Assembly (NCBI GenBank): GCA_963790435.1 | Contig: CAWBOI010000001.1 | Coordinates: forward strand, 1,240,001 to 1,304,000 | Source of the DNA: Ilyomonas sp963790435 | GTDB lineage: Bacteria > Bacteroidota > Bacteroidia > Chitinophagales > Chitinophagaceae | Length of the DNA: 64,000 nt | Direction: 5' to 3' | In this document: in pieces, positions 1-9,294 of the stretch | Layout: each line of letters opens with the position of its first letter | Numbering within the stretch: position 1 is the stretch's first letter | Notes under the pieces: generated by a model | Told to the model about the DNA's origin: nothing | What the model saw: the letters and a program-made list of their open reading frames with translations, nothing else | Database searches by the model: none | Position numbers and translations under genes: made by a program

Positions 1-858
1 GATAAGCTCGATTGGATGAGCGACAGCACCAAGCAAAAAGCGAAAGAAAAATTATTTGCCATTACCAAAAAGATAGGCTATCCCGATAAGTGGAGAGACT
101 ACAACAATGTAACCATTGCAAAGGATAAATATTTTGAAAACATGGTATCGGCTGCGGTTAATAATTACGGGTTTCAATTGGCAAAATTGAACAAGCCGGT
201 TGACAGATCGGAATGGTTTACAACGCCTTCAACCGTTACAGCCTATTACAATCCATCTGCGAATGAAATTGTTTTTCCGGCAGCGATTTTACAATCACCT
301 TATTTTGATAATAATGCTGATGATGCGCTGAACTATGGTGGCATTGGTATGGTGATCGGTCATGAAATGACGCATGCTTTTGATGACCAGGGCGCACAGT
401 TTGATAAGGAAGGCAATGTAAAGAACTGGTGGACGAAAGATGATTATACAAAATTCAAAGCCAAAACGCAACAGGTGGTTAACCTGTATAACACCTTTAC
501 CGTTTTAGATACCGTGCATGTGAAAGGTGCCATGACGTTGGGCGAAAATACAGCAGATATTGGCGGCGTTGCCATTGCTTATGATGCTTTTAAAATGACC
601 AAAGAAGGACAGGATACAACAAAGGCTGACAGTGGATTTACACCCAACCAACGGTTCTTTATTTCTGTTGCCAAGATATGGCGGGTAAAGATGAAAGATG
701 CATTTCTGCGCTTCTGGATTAACAACAATCCGCATTCACCTCCTATGTGGCGTGTGAATGGTCCGTTGATGAATTCTGCTCATTTTTATGAAGCATTCAA
801 TGTACAGGCTAACGATAAAATGTTTGTACCTCAGGATAAGAGGATTCAGATTTGGTAG
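1..858 (+). CDS. M13 family zinc metallopeptidase, C-terminal part
   Basis: Only the 3' part is in the window; the frame is open from base 1, so the ATG at 16 is internal. Zinc site HEMTH lies at 361-375 and the third-ligand motif GENTAD at 541-558, both hallmarks of the neprilysin/PepO (M13) family. A conserved C-terminal arrangement follows (NPHSPPMWRVNGPL, then a terminal W, where the family has a CxVW-like end). M13 enzymes are secreted or periplasmic endopeptidases acting on oligopeptides. The fragment is about 285 residues of a family usually near 650-700. Substrate is unknown. The gene ends 200 bp before a convergent gene. Confidence 0.93.
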   Translation, partial: DKLDWMSDSTKQKAKEKLFAITKKIGYPDKWRDYNNVTIAKDKYFENMVSAAVNNYGFQLAKLNKPVDRSEWFTTPSTVTAYYNPSANEIVFPAAILQSPYFDNNADDALNYGGIGMVIGHEMTHAFDDQGAQFDKEGNVKNWWTKDDYTKFKAKTQQVVNLYNTFTVLDTVHVKGAMTLGENTADIGGVAIAYDAFKMTKEGQDTTKADSGFTPNQRFFISVAKIWRVKMKDAFLRFWINNNPHSPPMWRVNGPLMNSAHFYEAFNVQANDKMFVPQDKRIQIW

Positions 859-1054
859 GAAATGTAAACATCAGGGAGGAAGCTGATGTGAGGAAGTAAA
901 GTTTGTTTTTGCCCTTTTTCCTGTTTGTATTCTTAACTGTCAAGATGTTGTTATCGCGTTATTTTATCGCATCGTGAAGAACATCAACGTAGGCGGAAAG
1001 AGCAGAAAATATACCCAAGGAAACAAACAAAAAGTGTCAAGCGTAAGTGAGCCT

Positions 1055-3469
1055 CTAATCATCCTCATCCTTCTTATCACTCTCTTTTACAAATGCCGCT
1101 CTTTTGGGTGAGGGCACGACGGCATTTGCACCTTTAACAGCTTTCCAGATCACTTCGGTAAACTCGCGGTCGGGTATTTTGTCTTCTGCACTAAAATCAA
1201 AAGTTTCACTTTTGCGCTGCCACGCATTTTCAACAGTATTTTTTGCGTTGATGTCCGTTTGCAAAGGCTTCGCAATAAAAGCCGTTAGATCAGGTGTGGA
1301 AGAGAAACAACGCCACATCGGTGTAGCAGCCGCATCATACTGGCTCATGGGTTTAAAACCTAAAATTAATTCAATCGTATGCAGCACTGAAGTGGTTGAG
1401 TACATCGTATGATCAATAAAATGCCGCTTTACAAAACCACCGGCTACGTAAACCGGGCTGCGATGCGCATCAACATGGTCAGGACCATCTTGTGCATCAT
1501 CTTCCAACACAAACACAACGCTGTTTTTCCACACTTGGCTTTTACTTAAATATTCTACAAACATGCCCACTGCAAGGTCGTTATCTGCACAATGCGCAAA
1601 CGGTGTTGGCCGACCTTTGCGCAAGCCTTCTGTGTGGTCGTTAATAATGCGGAGTGTGTTCAATTGTGGCAGTGCATTGTTTAATACGAGTGAATCAAAA
1701 TCGAGTTTCCACTGTCCTACTCTTGTGGTATCTCGCACCGTTTGGTCCCAGCTTGTATAGTACGGACAGAAATGATTTTTTAAAATGGGAAGATTGGGTT
1801 TGTAATCATCAGCAAACTCGCCATACGTGCGGTAGCTAATGCCGGCTTTTGCGCAATGATTCCAGATAAAACCACCTTTGTTATTGGCAATTTCGCGGTT
1901 GCCTTCCGCATCGTACTCACCGCCTCTGCCCCCATAACTTGTCGGCCATGTTTTTTCTAAATAATCATCGGCATAGCCGCCCATACTCCAGTTGTGCCCA
2001 TCGGCACTTACTTCAGCATCTACATAAAAATTATCGAGCAAAACAAACTCTCTTGCCAGCGCATGAAGGTTAGGCGTTACCTTCTCACCAAACAAGCATA
2101 AAGCCGTATCGCCGTTGCCTTCTTTTATATCACCAAGAACCTGGTCGTAAGTCCGGTTTTCCTTGATGATATAAAATACATGCTTAATTGGCGAAGTGTC
2201 GCCAATGCGCATGGGGATTGGGTTTCCCCCTTCGCCTTGTGCAGTTATTTCTTTCGTTTTATTGTAAGGCGTATTTTCATAAACCAGCTTTGAATATTGG
2301 CTTAACTGAAGTGCAGTTGGCGCAGTAAAATAACTTAGTGTGCCCAAAAACAAACCGCCGATGTATTCGCTTCGCTGAGTGCCTTGCTGAAAGGAAGAAG
2401 CCGGTTTGTCGCTCTTGCCAAATGGCCTAAAATCGGGATTTGACAAAGAAGTAAATCCTTTGCCATTCGCAACAAAAATGGTATTGCCAATGGTTCGAAC
2501 ACAAGTAGGATACCAGCCCACCGGAATAAAACCTTTGGAACGACTTGAACCTTTTTGGCTCACATCGAATACAGCAAGACAATTGTTATCTGCATTGGCA
2601 ACATACAATGTTTTTTCATCAGGGCTTAAAGCAACACTGTTGGTGGTTGAACCACTTGGCGCATCGGGATATAAAGCCGCATTTAGGGTTTCCAACACCT
2701 TCCGTTTTTTTATGTCAATCACCGAAACGCTGTTGTCGTTTGCATTCGCAACAAAAAGATATAGCCCATTTTTTGTAAGGCAAATGTCATTGGGATTATC
2801 ACCAACAGCAATGCTGTCAACCATTTTCTTTTGCTCAGTATTATATACCAAAATTTTATCGCCGCCCCACAACGAAATGTACAGTTCCTTTCTATCGGGC
2901 GAAAGCAAACAGGTATAAGCTTCAGCATTTAAATGTAATGAGTCTATATTCTTTGTTTTTAAATCAATGGTATAAAGGCTGTTGTTCTCTTTGGTTACAA
3001 CATACATTTTTTGTATTGCATCATTGATTTCGATACCGGCAGGTGATATTTTTTTAGGCCATTTATCACCCAAAATCAAACTGTCTTTCAACACCAGTTT
3101 GTTGTTGATAATGGCATATTTTAAAATCCGGTTGTCGTTACCGCCGGATGCGTACAGGTATTTGTCGTCCTGGCTGAAATGCAGTCCAAGCCAGCTTTTG
3201 GGAATGATAACGCTATCTACTCTTTTCTTATTGATTGCATCAATCAAATCTATCGTTTGCGTGCTTTGCCCGTTGTTGGTAACGGCAATGTATTTTTTGG
3301 AAGAAGATATAGCGATGTTCAAGGGTAAGTCGCCCAAGGCTAATGACTTACCTACCGGCGTTAAACTCCATCCGTTGGGAAGATAAATGCGTTTGTGATT
3401 TGAAATTTTTTGCGAGTAAGAAATAATCATGTAAAAAAGTGCCAAAAACAAAAGGAGACAGCGTTTCAT
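1055..3469 (-). CDS. YVTN beta-propeller / phosphoesterase (alkaline phosphatase superfamily) protein
   Basis: About 804 residues from the ATG at 3469; the frame is open further upstream, but this start gives a clear signal peptide (MKRCLLLFLALFYMIISYS). The N-terminal half carries repeated YVTN/YncE-type blades (for example YVANADNNCLAVFDV, LFVANANDNSVSVIDI). The C-terminal half has phosphoesterase features: KENRTYDQVLGD, TPNLHALA, SADGHNWSMGGYADD and EDDAQDGPDHVDAHRS, the last rich in metal-ligand D and H residues. Proteins with this architecture are annotated bifunctional YncE / alkaline phosphatase family and are exported. The phosphoester substrate is not known. It lies alone, convergent with the M13 peptidase gene. 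Confidence 0.88.
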   Translation of the reverse strand: MKRCLLLFLALFYMIISYSQKISNHKRIYLPNGWSLTPVGKSLALGDLPLNIAISSSKKYIAVTNNGQSTQTIDLIDAINKKRVDSVIIPKSWLGLHFSQDDKYLYASGGNDNRILKYAIINNKLVLKDSLILGDKWPKKISPAGIEINDAIQKMYVVTKENNSLYTIDLKTKNIDSLHLNAEAYTCLLSPDRKELYISLWGGDKILVYNTEQKKMVDSIAVGDNPNDICLTKNGLYLFVANANDNSVSVIDIKKRKVLETLNAALYPDAPSGSTTNSVALSPDEKTLYVANADNNCLAVFDVSQKGSSRSKGFIPVGWYPTCVRTIGNTIFVANGKGFTSLSNPDFRPFGKSDKPASSFQQGTQRSEYIGGLFLGTLSYFTAPTALQLSQYSKLVYENTPYNKTKEITAQGEGGNPIPMRIGDTSPIKHVFYIIKENRTYDQVLGDIKEGNGDTALCLFGEKVTPNLHALAREFVLLDNFYVDAEVSADGHNWSMGGYADDYLEKTWPTSYGGRGGEYDAEGNREIANNKGGFIWNHCAKAGISYRTYGEFADDYKPNLPILKNHFCPYYTSWDQTVRDTTRVGQWKLDFDSLVLNNALPQLNTLRIINDHTEGLRKGRPTPFAHCADNDLAVGMFVEYLSKSQVWKNSVVFVLEDDAQDGPDHVDAHRSPVYVAGGFVKRHFIDHTMYSTTSVLHTIELILGFKPMSQYDAAATPMWRCFSSTPDLTAFIAKPLQTDINAKNTVENAWQRKSETFDFSAEDKIPDREFTEVIWKAVKGANAVVPSPKRAAFVKESDKKDEDD

Positions 3470-3729
3470 TGCGAACAATTGTATCCGTAAAAGTAATGGG
3501 TTTGCCGTTTTGGTTATTGTTACATTTTGGTAAACGATAAGAAAAGTAAGGCGATTGAGATTATCGCACACTGCAGAGTGAAAATTTAATCTTGCCTAAC
3601 AAAACAGAATAACCCTTTTTGATTCAAACCATTAGAAACCTTCTGCTATTAATTTTCACAAAAAAGAATGTACAAACAAAAAGGCACTGGCATAATTATC
3701 GTTTTTGTTTTTATTAAAAAATTAAACCT

Positions 3730-4536
3730 ATGAAACAAGACGGAAAGTATGCACTGATAACCGGTGCTTCCAGTGGCATTGGCTATGAACTTGCCAAATT
3801 ATTTGCACAAGATGGATACCATCTTGTAATCGTATCGCGCAACGAAAATGGCGATCTTGATAAAGTTGCTTCTGAACTGAAAAGCCAATATGGGATTCAG
3901 GTGGAAACTGTAGCTAAAGATTTGTTCAAACGCGAAGAAGCTTTCTCTGTGTACGATGATGTGAAAGCAAAAGGCATTGAAATAGATGTACTGGTAAACG
4001 ATGCGGGTCAGGGTCAGTATGGTTTGTTTACCGATACCGACATCAACCGCGAGCTGGACATTGTTCAACTGAACATCGGCAGCCTTATCATTCTTACCAA
4101 GCAGTTTTTGAAAGACATGGTGGCGCGCGGCGAAGGCAAGATTTTAAACCTCTCTTCCATTGCGTCAAAATTGCCGGGTCCCTGGCAATCGGTGTATCAT
4201 GGAACGAAAGCCTTTGTACAATCTTTTACCGAAGCGATTCGTGCTGAAAACAAAGACTACAAAGGTATAACCATCACGGCATTGCTGCCCGGCGCAACGG
4301 ATACCGATTTTTTCAACAAAGCTGATATGCAGGATTCAAAAATTGTACAGGACAAAAGCAAGATGTCTGACGCTGCTGATGTAGCCAAAGACGGTTACAA
4401 CGCGTTGATGAGCGGTGATGACAAAGTGGTATCGGGAATGAAAAACAAGGTGCAGGTAGCTATGGCTGCAGTAACACCGGATAGTGCTTCTGCTGAACAA
4501 ATGAAGAAGCAACAGGAACCGGTATCTGACAACTGA
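3730..4536 (+). CDS. Short-chain dehydrogenase/reductase
   Basis: A classical SDR of 268 residues: cofactor motif TGASSGIG at residues 11-18, NDAG near 90-93, catalytic Ser 142/143, Tyr156 and Lys160 in VYHGTK. An Arg follows the second strand (VSRN), which often goes with NADP(H). Similar proteins are annotated as YqjQ-like or general oxidoreductases; the substrate cannot be read from sequence. The C-terminal tail beyond 230 is polar and alanine/glutamine-rich, and may be disordered. It is monocistronic, with a probable terminator after the stop. Confidence 0.9.
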   Translation: MKQDGKYALITGASSGIGYELAKLFAQDGYHLVIVSRNENGDLDKVASELKSQYGIQVETVAKDLFKREEAFSVYDDVKAKGIEIDVLVNDAGQGQYGLFTDTDINRELDIVQLNIGSLIILTKQFLKDMVARGEGKILNLSSIASKLPGPWQSVYHGTKAFVQSFTEAIRAENKDYKGITITALLPGATDTDFFNKADMQDSKIVQDKSKMSDAADVAKDGYNALMSGDDKVVSGMKNKVQVAMAAVTPDSASAEQMKKQQEPVSDN

Positions 4537-4564
4537 TATCGTGTTACTCATTCATAAAACAATG

Positions 4565-4606
4565 AAGTTTCCCCTTTTGTCAATCAACCGGGGAACTTTT
4601 TGTTTT
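4565..4606 (+). terminator. Probable rho-independent terminator after SDR gene
   Basis: A C-run (CCCC at 4571) and GGGGAAC (from 4591) can pair across a 16-base loop, and a T-rich run follows. The stem is imperfect. The T-rich tail overlaps one copy of the TTTGTTTTTGC word (4599-4609). Confidence 0.5.
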
Positions 4607-4670
4607 TGCCTAAAAAGAACAAAATAGTGGTTGAAGTATCAATGGAATTCAATGTATAAATTATAAAGTT

Positions 4671-5045
4671 ATGCCAACTATTTTCATAGTAGATGATGAC
4701 TACGACATCCTGCTTTCACTAAAAGCATGGTTTGAAAGAAACAAATACACCGTTACAACATTTGAAGACGGTCGCAATCTTATCAGCAACATTCTGGAAC
4801 TGAAGCCTTATTTGGTTTTGCTCGATATTAATTTGAAAGACGAAGATGGGCGCTCTGTTTGCAGAGACATAAAAGAGCAAGTGCATTATCCCATCAAAGT
4901 GCTTCTTTTTTCTGCCAACCCTTTGGCTTTGCTAACGTATCAGGATAATCTTGCCGATGGTATTGTACACAAACCTTTTGACTTGGAAGCGTTGGAGGAG
5001 AAATGCAGAAAACTGCTGGCAGATCATCACAAGTGGTTTGAGTGA
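4671..5045 (+). CDS. Single-domain response regulator (receiver domain only)
   Basis: 124 residues, consisting only of a CheY-like receiver domain. Acidic pocket D8-D10 (VDDD), phospho-acceptor Asp52 (VLLDIN), switch Ser81 (FSAN) and the invariant Lys101-Pro102 (HKPF) are all present. There is no output domain, so it probably acts by protein-protein contact or in a phosphorelay. No histidine kinase is adjacent, so the partner is unknown. It follows the SDR gene by 134 bp and precedes a convergent protease gene. Confidence 0.92.
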   Translation: MPTIFIVDDDYDILLSLKAWFERNKYTVTTFEDGRNLISNILELKPYLVLLDINLKDEDGRSVCRDIKEQVHYPIKVLLFSANPLALLTYQDNLADGIVHKPFDLEALEEKCRKLLADHHKWFE

Positions 5046-5090
5046 AAAAGTAATAATGATAATGTTGTTACCCGATGAACACATTCACAT

Positions 5091-6290
5091 TCACCGGTAA
5101 ATGCTTTTTACTTTTATATTGATTTTTAGCAGCCCCACATTTGCACGCGATATAAACAAAGTTTGTGTTGTTTTAGCCGATTGCAGCATGGCTTTATAAG
5201 CTTGTATATTGCCGCTAAAATCTTTGTTGATGCTTACAATTACATCTCCTTCCTGCAAGCCTGCTTTCTCAGCGGGTGAGCCTTTCATAATATCTAATAC
5301 CACTACTTTGTTATCAACCATATAAATGCCCAAACCCGTGTAGGAATAATCAAATGAATCACGGTAAAAACTGTTTGGTTTTATAAAAATCTCTCTTTCC
5401 GAATAGTTTAAAATCACATTGAAACGGCGCATTAAATCATTGCCAATTAACCCGCTTACCTGTGGATATGAAGTAGCGTTGTAAGGATCGGCAAAAATGT
5501 AAGTAGGTACGTTTCTAAATTTATAAGGACCAATTTTTACTTCTTTCAACGTAGTAACATTCATCTCTGCTTTGCCGCCCAAACCCTGCGCCAGTGTAGG
5601 ATACATCTTTTTATTGCTGTTAAAAAGAACACTATCATCTGAAAACTTATCGGATAGTAAAAAGCACAAGCCCGCACCGGTATCAAAATAAAAATGGCTC
5701 AGAATATCGCGCTTTTCTTTCACATTAATCGGCTGAATGGGCAGTGTGCTGAATGTAGGATGCAACACATAACCTCCGCGCGGATACTTATAAAAGCCTT
5801 TGGAAGATATTTCCAGCCTGCTCTTCTCATAATCAATCACTACAACATAGCGATGCAAAAAGCTATAACCCATGATGCCATCTATCTTAATGCCGTAAAC
5901 GCTGGTTAAAATATCATAATCGCTGATGTGAAAGTCGAGATTATCCACCGACAAACCCGGCAGTTTTAATGTATGATTGTATGCAAATTCAACAGCACGG
6001 ATGCCGGCTATGCCTTTTATCATAATATTGCTCTGCTCTTTTTTTATTTTTAAATATTCGCAGGTAGTCGAATCAAGAGAAATGCCGCCGCTTCCGGTAT
6101 CCAAAACAAAATTGAGCGAATCGGGAAAAGAATCGAGCGTAGTTCGTACAATAATAACGCCGCCGGTAAGCATGGTAAAAGGCACATACGTGATATGTTT
6201 TGCAACCGGCGTATCGGGCGGTTGTGCTTTTGAGTAAGCAGAAAAATGTGCAAAACAAAACAGTAGTATAAGGGGTAACAACTTTTTCAA
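5091..6290 (-). CDS. Periplasmic retropepsin-like aspartic protease with C-terminal PDZ domain
   Basis: About 399 residues. No ATG precedes the signal peptide. The frame opens with TTG codons at 6299 and 6290; 6290 is preferred because it gives Met-Lys-Lys followed by a hydrophobic stretch ending at SAYS. Two aspartic protease half-sites are visible, VLDTGSGG and FDTGAG, plus the IGNDLMRRF element typical of bacterial retropepsin-like proteases. A PDZ domain closes the protein (GSPAEKAGLQEGDVIVSIN). It is probably a periplasmic or surface protease; the target is unknown. The 5' end is divergent from carB, about 230 bp away. Confidence 0.85.
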   Translation of the reverse strand: MKKLLPLILLFCFAHFSAYSKAQPPDTPVAKHITYVPFTMLTGGVIIVRTTLDSFPDSLNFVLDTGSGGISLDSTTCEYLKIKKEQSNIMIKGIAGIRAVEFAYNHTLKLPGLSVDNLDFHISDYDILTSVYGIKIDGIMGYSFLHRYVVVIDYEKSRLEISSKGFYKYPRGGYVLHPTFSTLPIQPINVKEKRDILSHFYFDTGAGLCFLLSDKFSDDSVLFNSNKKMYPTLAQGLGGKAEMNVTTLKEVKIGPYKFRNVPTYIFADPYNATSYPQVSGLIGNDLMRRFNVILNYSEREIFIKPNSFYRDSFDYSYTGLGIYMVDNKVVVLDIMKGSPAEKAGLQEGDVIVSINKDFSGNIQAYKAMLQSAKTTQTLFISRANVGLLKINIKVKSIYR

Positions 6291-6499
6291 ATGGAGCAAT
6301 TCTGATTGAGTGAGGTAAGGTACGAGGTTTTTATTTATGCAATGGTACCAAACGTCATATTTTTGACAGCACGCGCAGATAAAACATATACTGCATATTA
6401 AACCATAAAGTCGTCGTTAATCAAGGCTTTGTTTTTTGTGCAAAAACAAACTTCAATCTCTCACCTATTTTCTGCTGCATCAGTTACCGTTCTAACCCT

Positions 6500-6507
6500 T
6501 ACTTTTG
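6500..6507 (+). promoter_or_regulatory. Bacteroidota -7 promoter box upstream of carB
   Basis: TACTTTTG matches the TAnnTTTG box used by the primary sigma factor of Bacteroidota and ends 14 nt before the chosen ATG at 6522. No good -33 TTG was seen at the usual distance, so this rests on the -7 box and position. Confidence 0.5.
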
Positions 6508-6521
6508 CGCAATTTTGCGCT

Positions 6522-7715
6522 ATGAATGAAACCATTTCTTTCAACGAATCTATCCCTTCCAAAAAGAAAAAAATTATTGTATTGGGCAGCGGTCCTAACC
6601 GCATTGGGCAAGGCATTGAATTTGATTATTGCTGCGTGCATGGGCTGCTTGCCATTAAAGAATGTGGCTACGAATCCATCATGATTAACTGCAATCCTGA
6701 AACCGTAAGTACCGATTTTGACATGGCAGACAAGCTGTATTTCGAGCCGGTATATTGGGAACATTTGTGGGAAATTATTGAGTTGGAAAAGCCCGAAGGT
6801 GTGATTGTGCAATTAGGCGGGCAAACCGCTTTAAAGCTTGCCAAACGATTGGACAAAAAAGGCATTAAAATAATAGGCACTTCGTTCGATAATATGGACA
6901 TTGCCGAAGACCGCGGGCGCTTTAGCGACATGTTGAAAGAATTAAAAATTCCATATCCGGAATACGGCACAGCTTACACGGCTGATGAAGCCATTGAAGT
7001 GGCAAATAAAGTTGGCTACCCGGTGCTGGTGCGCCCCAGCTATGTGTTGGGCGGACAGCGCATGAGGATTGTAATTAATGACGATGAAGTAGAGAAAGCA
7101 GTAGTGAGTTTGCTGAAGCACATTCCGAACAACAAAATCTTAATTGATCACTTTTTAGACAGATGCCAGGAAGCTGAGATTGACGCCATTTTTGATGGTG
7201 AAGATTTTCATGTAATGGGCGTGATGGAACACATTGAACCGGCTGGCATTCATAGTGGCGACAGCAATGCGGTTTTACCTGCATTCAACCTTACTCCTCT
7301 TGTCATCACCACCATGGAATATTATGCAGAAAAAATTGCACGGGCTTTGAATATTTGCGGTTTAATCAACATACAATTTGCTATTAAAGACGGCAACGTG
7401 TTTGTGATAGAAGCCAATCCCAGAGCGAGTCGCACCACGCCGTTCATTGCCAAAGCGTACCAGATTCCTTACTTAAACATTGCCACTAAAGTGATGTTGG
7501 GCGCAGCAAAACTGAAAGACTTTACCATCGAAAAAAAGTTAGAAGGTTTTGCCATTAAAGAGCCGGTATTTTCTTTCAATAAATTTCCAAACGTAAACAA
7601 AGAATTGGGTCCTGAAATGAAAAGCACCGGCGAAGCCATTCGCTTTATTAAAGACCTTCGCGATCCCTACTTCCGCACGTTGTACAAAGAAAGAAGCATG
7701 CACTTGAGCAAATAA
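6522..7715 (+). CDS. carB: Carbamoyl-phosphate synthase large subunit, C-terminal synthetase half
   Basis: About 397 residues corresponding to the second ATP-grasp half of CarB: GSGPNRIGQGIEFDYCCVH, NPETVSTDFD, PEGVIVQLGGQT, RPSYVLGGQRM, EHIEPAGIHSGDS, and IEANPRASRTTPF (metal/ATP ligands). It ends at the oligomerisation/synthetase boundary and has no MGS-like allosteric domain. Full CarB is about 1070 residues; no N-terminal half lies upstream, where the neighbouring gene is a protease on the other strand. The ATG at 6522 is preferred to the TTG at 6429 because a -7 promoter box lies at 6500-6507. It would catalyse carbamate-to-carbamoyl-phosphate phosphorylation for pyrimidine and arginine synthesis, if the other half is encoded elsewhere. 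Confidence 0.9.
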   Translation: MNETISFNESIPSKKKKIIVLGSGPNRIGQGIEFDYCCVHGLLAIKECGYESIMINCNPETVSTDFDMADKLYFEPVYWEHLWEIIELEKPEGVIVQLGGQTALKLAKRLDKKGIKIIGTSFDNMDIAEDRGRFSDMLKELKIPYPEYGTAYTADEAIEVANKVGYPVLVRPSYVLGGQRMRIVINDDEVEKAVVSLLKHIPNNKILIDHFLDRCQEAEIDAIFDGEDFHVMGVMEHIEPAGIHSGDSNAVLPAFNLTPLVITTMEYYAEKIARALNICGLINIQFAIKDGNVFVIEANPRASRTTPFIAKAYQIPYLNIATKVMLGAAKLKDFTIEKKLEGFAIKEPVFSFNKFPNVNKELGPEMKSTGEAIRFIKDLRDPYFRTLYKERSMHLSK

Positions 7716-7718
7716 AGC

Positions 7719-7873
7719 CACTAGCTTTTAGCTGAAAGCTGAAAGGGATAAATGACGAGCAAGTAATAAAAGGAATTGTTCTGCTACAACTGAAAAGTTA
7801 TCAAATAAAAAACGTACGACTTGTAGCTTGCAGCTAAAATCTCATAGCTCGAAGCTCATAACTCATAGCTATA
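7719..7873. repeat. AGCT-rich degenerate intergenic repeat
   Basis: The spacer between carB and hldE is packed with AGCT words in degenerate tandem. The 15-mer at 7846-7860 is the exact reverse complement of 59419-59433. Related tracts lie at 13621-13645, 56396-56524 and 59414-59583. Function unknown; each tract is intergenic. Confidence 0.7.
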
Positions 7874-7876
7874 AAT

Positions 7877-8890
7877 ATGGCAAAAACAAAAACACCCATC
7901 ACCGATTTTGATGAATTGTTCAGCAACATTTCCAACGTTCGTGCGGCGGTGATTGGCGATGTAATGCTGGATACTTACTGGTGGGGAAGCGTGGACAGAA
8001 TATCGCCCGAAGGTCCGGTGCCGGTGGTGGCATTGCATAAAAAAGAACAACGCATTGGCGGTGCCGGCAACGTAGCACTCAACACCGTTTCGCTCGGCGC
8101 ACAAACCACTTTGTTTAGTGCAATTGGTGAAGACGAAGATGCCGAAACCTTGCTCAATTTGTTGCAAAACCAAAACATTAATACCGACTATGTTTTGCGT
8201 AGCAACGAAAGAATTACCACCAATAAAATCCGCATCATCGGGCGAAACCAACAAATGCTTCGCCTCGATTCAGAAGTAACGGCAGACATTTCAAAAGAGG
8301 ACGAAAACAAACTCTTAAATAACTTCATTGATTATGTAAAAAAACACCAGCCATCAGTGGCAATTTTTGAAGATTACAACAAAGGCACATTAACCGAAAG
8401 CAGCATCCACGCTATGATTGATGTGTGTAAGCAACACAACATAGTTACCACGGTTGATCCCAAACGAAAGAATTTTTTTTCCTATCAAAATGCCGATATT
8501 TTCAAGCCCAATTTGAAAGAAGTGAAAGAGGGTTTGAACTTACTGTCAACCGAAATTACGGAAGAGAACCTGCGCCACATTCATCAGCAGTTGCACGAAC
8601 GTTTGCAGCATCGCATTTCACTCATTACGTTATCAGAGCATGGTTTGTTTTTTCAACAAAAAAATGATGCGAAAATCATTCCCACGCACATCCGCAACAT
8701 AGCCGATGTTAGCGGCGCAGGCGACACCGTAATTGCCGTGGCTTCGCTTGTGTATGCTGCTACAAAGAACATTCTTTTAGCCGCCGAAATTGCCAACCTT
8801 GCCGGAGGTATTGTGTGCGAAGGCGTGGGAACGATTGCTATCAACAGACAGGTGTTGCTCGACGAATGTAAAGCGTTGCTTTGCGAGTGA
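7877..8890 (+). CDS. rfaE1: D-glycero-beta-D-manno-heptose-7-phosphate kinase (RfaE1/HldE N-terminal type)
   Basis: A 337-residue PfkB-family kinase. It has the HldE signature GDVMLDTYWWG, RISPEGPVPV and GGAGNVALN, and the PfkB anion-hole motif DVSGAGDT near the C-terminus. It lacks the adenylyltransferase domain of bifunctional HldE, so it corresponds to the stand-alone kinase (RfaE1). It phosphorylates heptose-7-phosphate for ADP-heptose used in LPS inner core or surface glycans. The first codons after ATG contain one copy of GCAAAAACAAA (7880-7890). Other sugar kinases of the family are possible but fit less well. Confidence 0.87.
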   Translation: MAKTKTPITDFDELFSNISNVRAAVIGDVMLDTYWWGSVDRISPEGPVPVVALHKKEQRIGGAGNVALNTVSLGAQTTLFSAIGEDEDAETLLNLLQNQNINTDYVLRSNERITTNKIRIIGRNQQMLRLDSEVTADISKEDENKLLNNFIDYVKKHQPSVAIFEDYNKGTLTESSIHAMIDVCKQHNIVTTVDPKRKNFFSYQNADIFKPNLKEVKEGLNLLSTEITEENLRHIHQQLHERLQHRISLITLSEHGLFFQQKNDAKIIPTHIRNIADVSGAGDTVIAVASLVYAATKNILLAAEIANLAGGIVCEGVGTIAINRQVLLDECKALLCE

Positions 8891-9294
8891 GATGTGAGTG
8901 GTGAATGGTGAATGGTGAGAATTTGTGCAAAACCAAAAATACAAAATACAGTTTTTATGTTACCGGCTTTTATAACTCCGATGTATCGTCTGTTGTGTCA
9001 CTCACTTCAACGTTCTGAAATGAATTAAGCAAATTACAAAGCGTTGGGTTAATGTCCGTTCAAGTATTAAAACATTCCATCGCAACGATATAAGAGGTAA
9101 ACCAAGAGTACCGTTCCGATGGAACGAAATTATCATCATCTTTTCCTTTTTTTCTACCCTCCTGTTGTTCCTAACGGAACAAGTTTTAAAATCATCTTTA
9201 AAAATTTATGACGAAGAAAATAAGGCAAAAACAAACTTTCTTTCAACATCTTATCACTTCATTATTACAATCTTTGCATTTATAAAAACAGTTC
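8891..9294. repeat. Intergenic region with several short repeat families
   Basis: This 404 bp gap has no gene. It contains: GTGAATG-type tandem words at 8891-8920; a variant word GCAAAACCAAA at 8937-8947; a ~70 bp element at 8949-9017 related to 13659-13745; a palindrome CGTTCCGATGGAACG at 9112-9126; a palindrome TTGTTCCTAACGGAACAA at 9165-9182; and GCAAAAACAAA at 9225-9235. It probably also holds the promoter of the following gene, which I could not pin down. Confidence 0.6.

Noticed and set aside
2406..2918. 170-codon plus-strand open frame inside the propeller phosphoesterase gene
   Set aside because: It lies opposite a strongly supported gene with conserved motifs and has no recognisable features.
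6429..6521. 31-codon N-terminal extension of the carB half
   Set aside because: It is hydrophobic and unrelated to CarB, and a -7 promoter box lies inside it at 6500-6507.
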